Shown here in pieces: positions 60,810-64,000 of a stretch of 64,000 nt of DNA; the stretch's first letter is position 1, and every line of letters begins with the position of its first letter. Origin of the DNA: Corynebacterium auris (GTDB lineage: Bacteria > Actinomycetota > Actinomycetes > Mycobacteriales > Mycobacteriaceae); assembly GCF_030408575.1 (NCBI RefSeq), contig NZ_CP047047.1:1723991-1787990 (forward strand), given 5' to 3'. A program made the position numbers and the translations under genes. The notes beneath the pieces are model-generated. The model made no database searches. It was not told the origin of the DNA and worked only from the letters and a program-made list of their open reading frames with translations.

Positions 60810-61474
60810 TACTCGCTGACCCCCTGGTTCCACGCGTCGAGGTACCACGCCACCTGCGCCGGGTCCGCGGGGTCGTAGTCCGGGTCGCCGCCCTCGGTGT
60901 AGCGCGGCAGGGCGCGCACGCGAGAGGTGGCCACGTTCTCCAGCCCTTTCAGTAGCGGGTATTGGCCCTCCCCGAAGCCGAGGAGGTTCGAGGTCAGCGC
61001 CGAGATCGTCCCGCCGTGCGCCACGAGCAGCACGGCGTTGTCCTGCCACTGCGGGTAGGAGGCGATCAGCTCGTCGACGACGGGCCGGGCGCGGCGGGCC
61101 ACCTCGAGGCGGCTCTCGCCGCCCGGCGGCGCCCAGGATGGGTTATTGCGCCAGTGGGCGCGGGCCCCTCGGTGCGCGTTGTCGACCTCCTCGTGCGTTA
61201 AGCCCTGCCACTGCCCCAGGTGTGTTTCGCGCAGCCGCGGGTCCTCGGTGACGTCCACGCCCAGCGCGGCCGCGACGATCTCGGCGGTGTGGCGCGCCCG
61301 GGTCAGGTCGGAGGAGACGATCCGGGTGATCCCGGCGCCCTTCAGCTGCTGCGCGGCGGTACGCGCCTGCTCAACGCCCGCCGCCGAGAGCACGGTATCC
61401 AGCTGGCCCTGCATACGCCGGGCGGCGTTGTACTCGGTCTGCCCGTGCCGCAGCATGATTAGTCGTCTGCTCAT
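60809..61474 (-). CDS. gpgP: histidine-phosphatase, glucosyl-3-phosphoglycerate phosphatase-like
   Basis: Branch-1 histidine phosphatase of 221 residues. The RHG motif is LIMLRHGQTEYNAARRMQG (phosphohistidine His10). ETHLGQWQGLTHEEV and the second His in LLVAHGGTISAL complete the site. The position between degV and rsfS-nadD matches mycobacterial GpgP (Rv2419c, from memory), which makes glucosylglycerate for methylglucose lipopolysaccharide. That role is inferred from synteny; a generic phosphatase is the alternative. AGAGGAACG precedes the ATG. Confidence 0.8.
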   Translation of the reverse strand: MSRRLIMLRHGQTEYNAARRMQGQLDTVLSAAGVEQARTAAQQLKGAGITRIVSSDLTRARHTAEIVAAALGVDVTEDPRLRETHLGQWQGLTHEEVDNAHRGARAHWRNNPSWAPPGGESRLEVARRARPVVDELIASYPQWQDNAVLLVAHGGTISALTSNLLGFGEGQYPLLKGLENVATSRVRALPRYTEGGDPDYDPADPAQVAWYLDAWNQGVSE

Positions 61475-61524
61475 CGTTCCTCTTAGCCGTCGCGTCTTTT
61501 CGGCGCCTCGCGGAGCCTGCGGTC

Positions 61525-62013
61525 CTAGTACAGGTACTCGTCGTCGCCGGGGCCGGGGCCCTCCCCAGCGAGCGGGAGGTCCTCGATGTCGTCGACCCGG
61601 CGGGTCGCGGCGCCGTCAGCGCCCTCGTCGAAGGAGTCGGGGCGCTGGTAGGGCTCGACCCCCTCGACCTCGATGACGGGACAGTCGGCGTAGAGGCGGT
61701 CCAGGCCGTAAAAGTCGCGCTCGGCGTCGCGCTGGATGTGGACGACGATGGAGCCGTAGTCCAACAGCACCCACCTCATCTCGCGGTTGCCCTCGCGGCG
61801 CTTCGGCTCAAGGCCGGCGGCCGTCATCTCGTCCTCGACCTCCTCCGTGATCGCCGCCACCTGGCGCTCGTTGTCGGCGGAAACGATGACGAAGATGTCG
61901 GTGATGGCCAAAACGTCGGAGACGTCGATGACGCCGATATTGCGGCCGAGCTTCTCATCAGCGGCTCGGGCGGCCACGGCGGCCTGTTCACGGGAGGTGT
62001 GCAAAGCAGTCAA
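61525..62013 (-). CDS. rsfS: ribosomal silencing factor RsfS
   Basis: Binds L14 of the 50S and blocks subunit joining during starvation. The 162-residue Iojap/RsfS protein has NIGVIDVSDVLAITDIFVIVSADNERQV and the DYGSIVVHIQRDAERDFYGLDRLYADC block. An extra acidic tail of about 50 residues is longer than in most relatives. The start codon is TTG (62013) with AAGGA 10 bases upstream; a TTG at 62004 is the alternative. It lies between nadD and gpgP. Confidence 0.93.
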   Translation of the reverse strand: MTALHTSREQAAVAARAADEKLGRNIGVIDVSDVLAITDIFVIVSADNERQVAAITEEVEDEMTAAGLEPKRREGNREMRWVLLDYGSIVVHIQRDAERDFYGLDRLYADCPVIEVEGVEPYQRPDSFDEGADGAATRRVDDIEDLPLAGEGPGPGDDEYLY

Positions 62014-62087
62014 ATGTCGCAGTTCCTTATATCCAAAGTTGTCCGTCGCTGCGGATATTCTCGCATGTCGGTGCCATGTTTAGCCAG

Positions 62088-62705
62088 TTATGAGCGGGTA
62101 TAGAGGTTATTTTTTGCGATGTACTGCACCACCCCGTCCGGCACGAGGTACCACACCGGCCTGCCCTCGCTGGCCCGCTCGCGGCAATCCGTGGAGGAAA
62201 TCGCCATGGCGGGGATCTCCATGAGGTGCACCCTTTCCTGGTGCTCGTTGGGCAGCATGTCCTCGCGCAGCTCGTAGCCCGGGCGGGTCACCCCGACGAA
62301 CTCGGCCAGCTCGAACATCTTGTCCCAGTGGTGCCAGGACATGATCGAGCCGAGCGCATCGGCGCCGGTGATGAAGTAGAGGTCCGCGTCCGGGTACAGC
62401 TGCCGCAGGTCCGTGAGGGTGTCGATGGTGTAGGTTCGCCCCGCCCTGTCGATGTCCACGCGCGAGACGTTGAAGCGCGGGTTGGACGCCGTGGCAATCA
62501 CCGTCATCAGGTAGCGATCCTCGGAGTCGGTGACGTGCCGGTCCGCCTTCTGCCACGGCTGGCCCGTCGGGACGAAAAGGACCTCCTCGAGGTCGAAGTG
62601 GTCCGCGACCTCACTCGCCGCGACGAGGTGGCCGTGGTGGATCGGGTCGAAGGTTCCGCCCATCACGCCGATCCGGCGCCGGCGGGGTGAGCCTGAGTCT
62701 TCCAT
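62088..62705 (-). CDS. nadD: nicotinate-nucleotide adenylyltransferase
   Basis: Adenylates nicotinate mononucleotide in NAD synthesis. The 205-residue protein has the nucleotidyl-transferase motif [21 protein letters not shown] and the C-terminal [15 protein letters not shown] (ISSTxIR-like; here Cys stands for the usual Ile or Val). Its own -10 TACACT lies 8 bases before the ATG. It is followed by rsfS after 74 bases. Confidence 0.95.
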   Translation of the reverse strand: MEDSGSPRRRRIGVMGGTFDPIHHGHLVAASEVADHFDLEEVLFVPTGQPWQKADRHVTDSEDRYLMTVIATASNPRFNVSRVDIDRAGRTYTIDTLTDLRQLYPDADLYFITGADALGSIMSWHHWDKMFELAEFVGVTRPGYELREDMLPNEHQERVHLMEIPAMAISSTDCRERASEGRPVWYLVPDGVVQYIAKNNLYTRS

Positions 62706-62713
62706 GAGCTACG

Positions 62714-62719
62714 AGTGTA
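62714..62719 (-). promoter_or_regulatory. -10 element of nadD (TACACT)
   Basis: Minus-strand TACACT, 8 bases before the ATG at 62705. The rest of 62720-62830 holds no gene and no clear terminator for proA. Confidence 0.45.
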
Positions 62720-62830
62720 TCGGCTCTATCGGCACTGGTTGCCGGGGCTCAGCTGTAGCGCACCTGGCCGGCGAAACGCCCGAGCGCGTCGTGCCCCGCT
62801 GCGACGGGCCTGCAAATAGCCAGATGCACG

Positions 62831-64000
62831 TCAGGGGCGCGTCTGCCCCTCCCCCTCCAGGATCCACTTCGTGCTGGTCAGCTCGGGCAGCCCCATGGGC
62901 CCGCGCGCGTGCAGCTTCTGCGTGGAAATGCCGATCTCCGCGCCGAAGCCGTACTGCTCGCCGTCCGTGAAGGCTGTCGAGGCGTTCAGCATCACCGCCG
63001 CCGAGTCCACGGCCGCCGCGAAGCGCGCCAGGGTCGCCGCGTCCCGCGAGGCGATCGCCTCCGTGTGGCCCGTGGAATACCGCGCGATGTGGTCGATGGC
63101 TCCCTCGACCCCGTCGACCTCGGCGACGGCGATGTCGAGAGAGAGGTATTCCTCGGCCCAGTCAGCCTCCGTCGCCGGGACCACGTTCTCCGCACCGAAG
63201 GCAGCAAGCTTATCGACGTCCCCGTGGACCGTCACCCCCGCCTCCTGCAGGGCCCGGACAATGCGGAGTTTGTCGGGGGCGGCGAGGGCAGCGTCGAGAA
63301 GCGCCGTCTCGGTCGCGTTGCACACCGAACAGCGCCGAGTCTTGCCGTTGAGCAGCATCCCGATCGCCGAATCCAGGTCGGCGGCCGCGTCGATGTAGAA
63401 GTGGCAGTTGCCGCTTCCCGTCTCGATCGCGGGCACCGTCGCGCCGGTGACCACCGACTCGATGAGGCGTGAGCTGCCGCGCGGAATGATGACGTCGACA
63501 AGCCCGCGTGCGGTGATGAGGTCGCGCACCGAATCGTGGCTCGCACACGGCACCAGCTGCACGATCTCGCGCGGCAGCCCGTGCTGCTCGGCCACATCCT
63601 GCAGCACCGCGACCAGCGCCTCGTTCGAGCGCCGCGCGGACTTGGAGCCGCGCAAGAGTGCGACGTTGCCCGACTTCAGCGCCAGGCCGAAAGCGTCGAC
63701 GGTGACGTTCGGGCGCGCCTCGTAGACCATGCCCATCACGCCTAGCGGGACGCGCACCTGGCGCATCCGGATGCCGTTGTCCATCGTGTGCCCGCGCAGC
63801 ACCTGGCCCACCGGGTCCGGAAGCCCCGCCACCTGGCGCAAACCGCCCGCAATGCCCGCGACGCGGGACTCGTCGAGCGCGAGCCGATCCACGAGCGCTT
63901 CGCCGATCCCCGCGGCCCGCCCAGCCTCAACGTCGCCCGAGTTCGCCGCGAGGATCTCCGCCGCGCGCTCGACCAGCGCGTCCGCCGCCGCCAGCAGCAG
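62831..64000 (-). CDS. proA: gamma-glutamyl phosphate reductase ProA (5' end beyond window)
   Basis: NADPH-dependent reduction of gamma-glutamyl phosphate to the semialdehyde in proline synthesis. 390 codons are visible, open to the right edge with no start, so the first approximately 30-45 residues are missing. Family blocks are [40 protein letters not shown], and the active-site Cys in [17 protein letters not shown]. The substrate-contact block [22 protein letters not shown] follows. The 11-mer copy at 63208 lies inside. It is transcribed toward nadD. Confidence 0.96.
   Translation of the reverse strand: MLLAAADALVERAAEILAANSGDVEAGRAAGIGEALVDRLALDESRVAGIAGGLRQVAGLPDPVGQVLRGHTMDNGIRMRQVRVPLGVMGMVYEARPNVTVDAFGLALKSGNVALLRGSKSARRSNEALVAVLQDVAEQHGLPREIVQLVPCASHDSVRDLITARGLVDVIIPRGSSRLIESVVTGATVPAIETGSGNCHFYIDAAADLDSAIGMLLNGKTRRCSVCNATETALLDAALAAPDKLRIVRALQEAGVTVHGDVDKLAAFGAENVVPATEADWAEEYLSLDIAVAEVDGVEGAIDHIARYSTGHTEAIASRDAATLARFAAAVDSAAVMLNASTAFTDGEQYGFGAEIGISTQKLHARGPMGLPELTSTKWILEGEGQTRP
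63208..63218 (-). repeat. dispersed 11-mer CGTCGATAAGC, copy 8
   Basis: Exact copy on the minus strand, preceded by GGA. It is sense inside proA, which reads it as Val-Asp-Lys-Leu. Confidence 0.7.

Overview
The window is a gene-dense stretch of chromosome from a high-GC actinobacterium, almost certainly the genus Corynebacterium. The gene order dnaG / dgt / glyS-arsR-zur / uppS-recO-era / cnnm-ybeY-phoH-rsmE-dnaJ2-hrcA-hemW / fadD15 / malQ / dcp / treS-maltokinase / brnQ / lepA / rpsT / holA-comEC-comEA / degV-gpgP-rsfS-nadD / proA is the order I remember for that genus and, in parts, for mycobacteria. There are 58 protein genes (two cut by the window edges, one frameshifted). I saw no rRNA, tRNA, CRISPR array, insertion sequence, integrase or phage gene. 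No gap without a gene exceeds 300 bases: the largest are 39694-39988 (a 72-bp tandem repeat) and 7487-7730 (the glyS/arsR divergent promoters).

Layout. 1-9400: DNA primase, a secreted RNase Sa-like ribonuclease, dGTPase, a large TPM-domain membrane protein, two small unknown proteins, glycyl-tRNA synthetase, the zinc-regulator pair arsR-zur (arsR frameshifted) and decaprenyl diphosphate synthase. 9380-29230: one long minus-strand block holding the heat-shock/ribosome-maturation set (hemW, hrcA, dnaJ2, rsmE, phoH, ybeY, cnnm, era, recO, uppS). This block is split between cnnm and era by about 10.5 kb carrying pdxY and a seven-gene operon: a peptide/nickel-type ABC importer, two luciferase-like flavin monooxygenases and an FAD/NAD(P)-binding protein. 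Two TAGAC-N6-GT motifs resembling the corynebacterial McbR site lie before that operon, so I infer sulfur-linked scavenging. 29370-44260: fatty-acyl ligase, alpha-glucan and trehalose metabolism (malQ, treS, maltokinase), dipeptidase, esterase, ABC exporter, BrnQ. 44280-49840: a third luciferase-like oxidoreductase and a second peptide-type ABC importer. 49840-64000: PAP2 phosphatase, peptidase, LepA, an orphan PemK-like protein, S20, DNA polymerase delta subunit, ComEC/ComEA, and the gpgP-rsfS-nadD-proA segment.

Regulation visible in the sequence: many genes have a TANNNT-like -10 element 6-9 bases before the start codon and no Shine-Dalgarno, so leaderless mRNAs look common. hrcA has a degenerate CIRCE with exact 9-base spacing over its ribosome binding site. 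Two DnaA-box matches lie before comEA.

The most unusual signals are: an 11-base word, CGTCGATAAGC, present exactly eight times on both strands and in three reading frames; a DnaG that has lost three of its four zinc ligands; the interrupted era block with its monooxygenase/importer island; an 11-bp perfect inverted repeat wrapped around the start of a 49-residue protein; and the 72-bp tandem repeat before treS.
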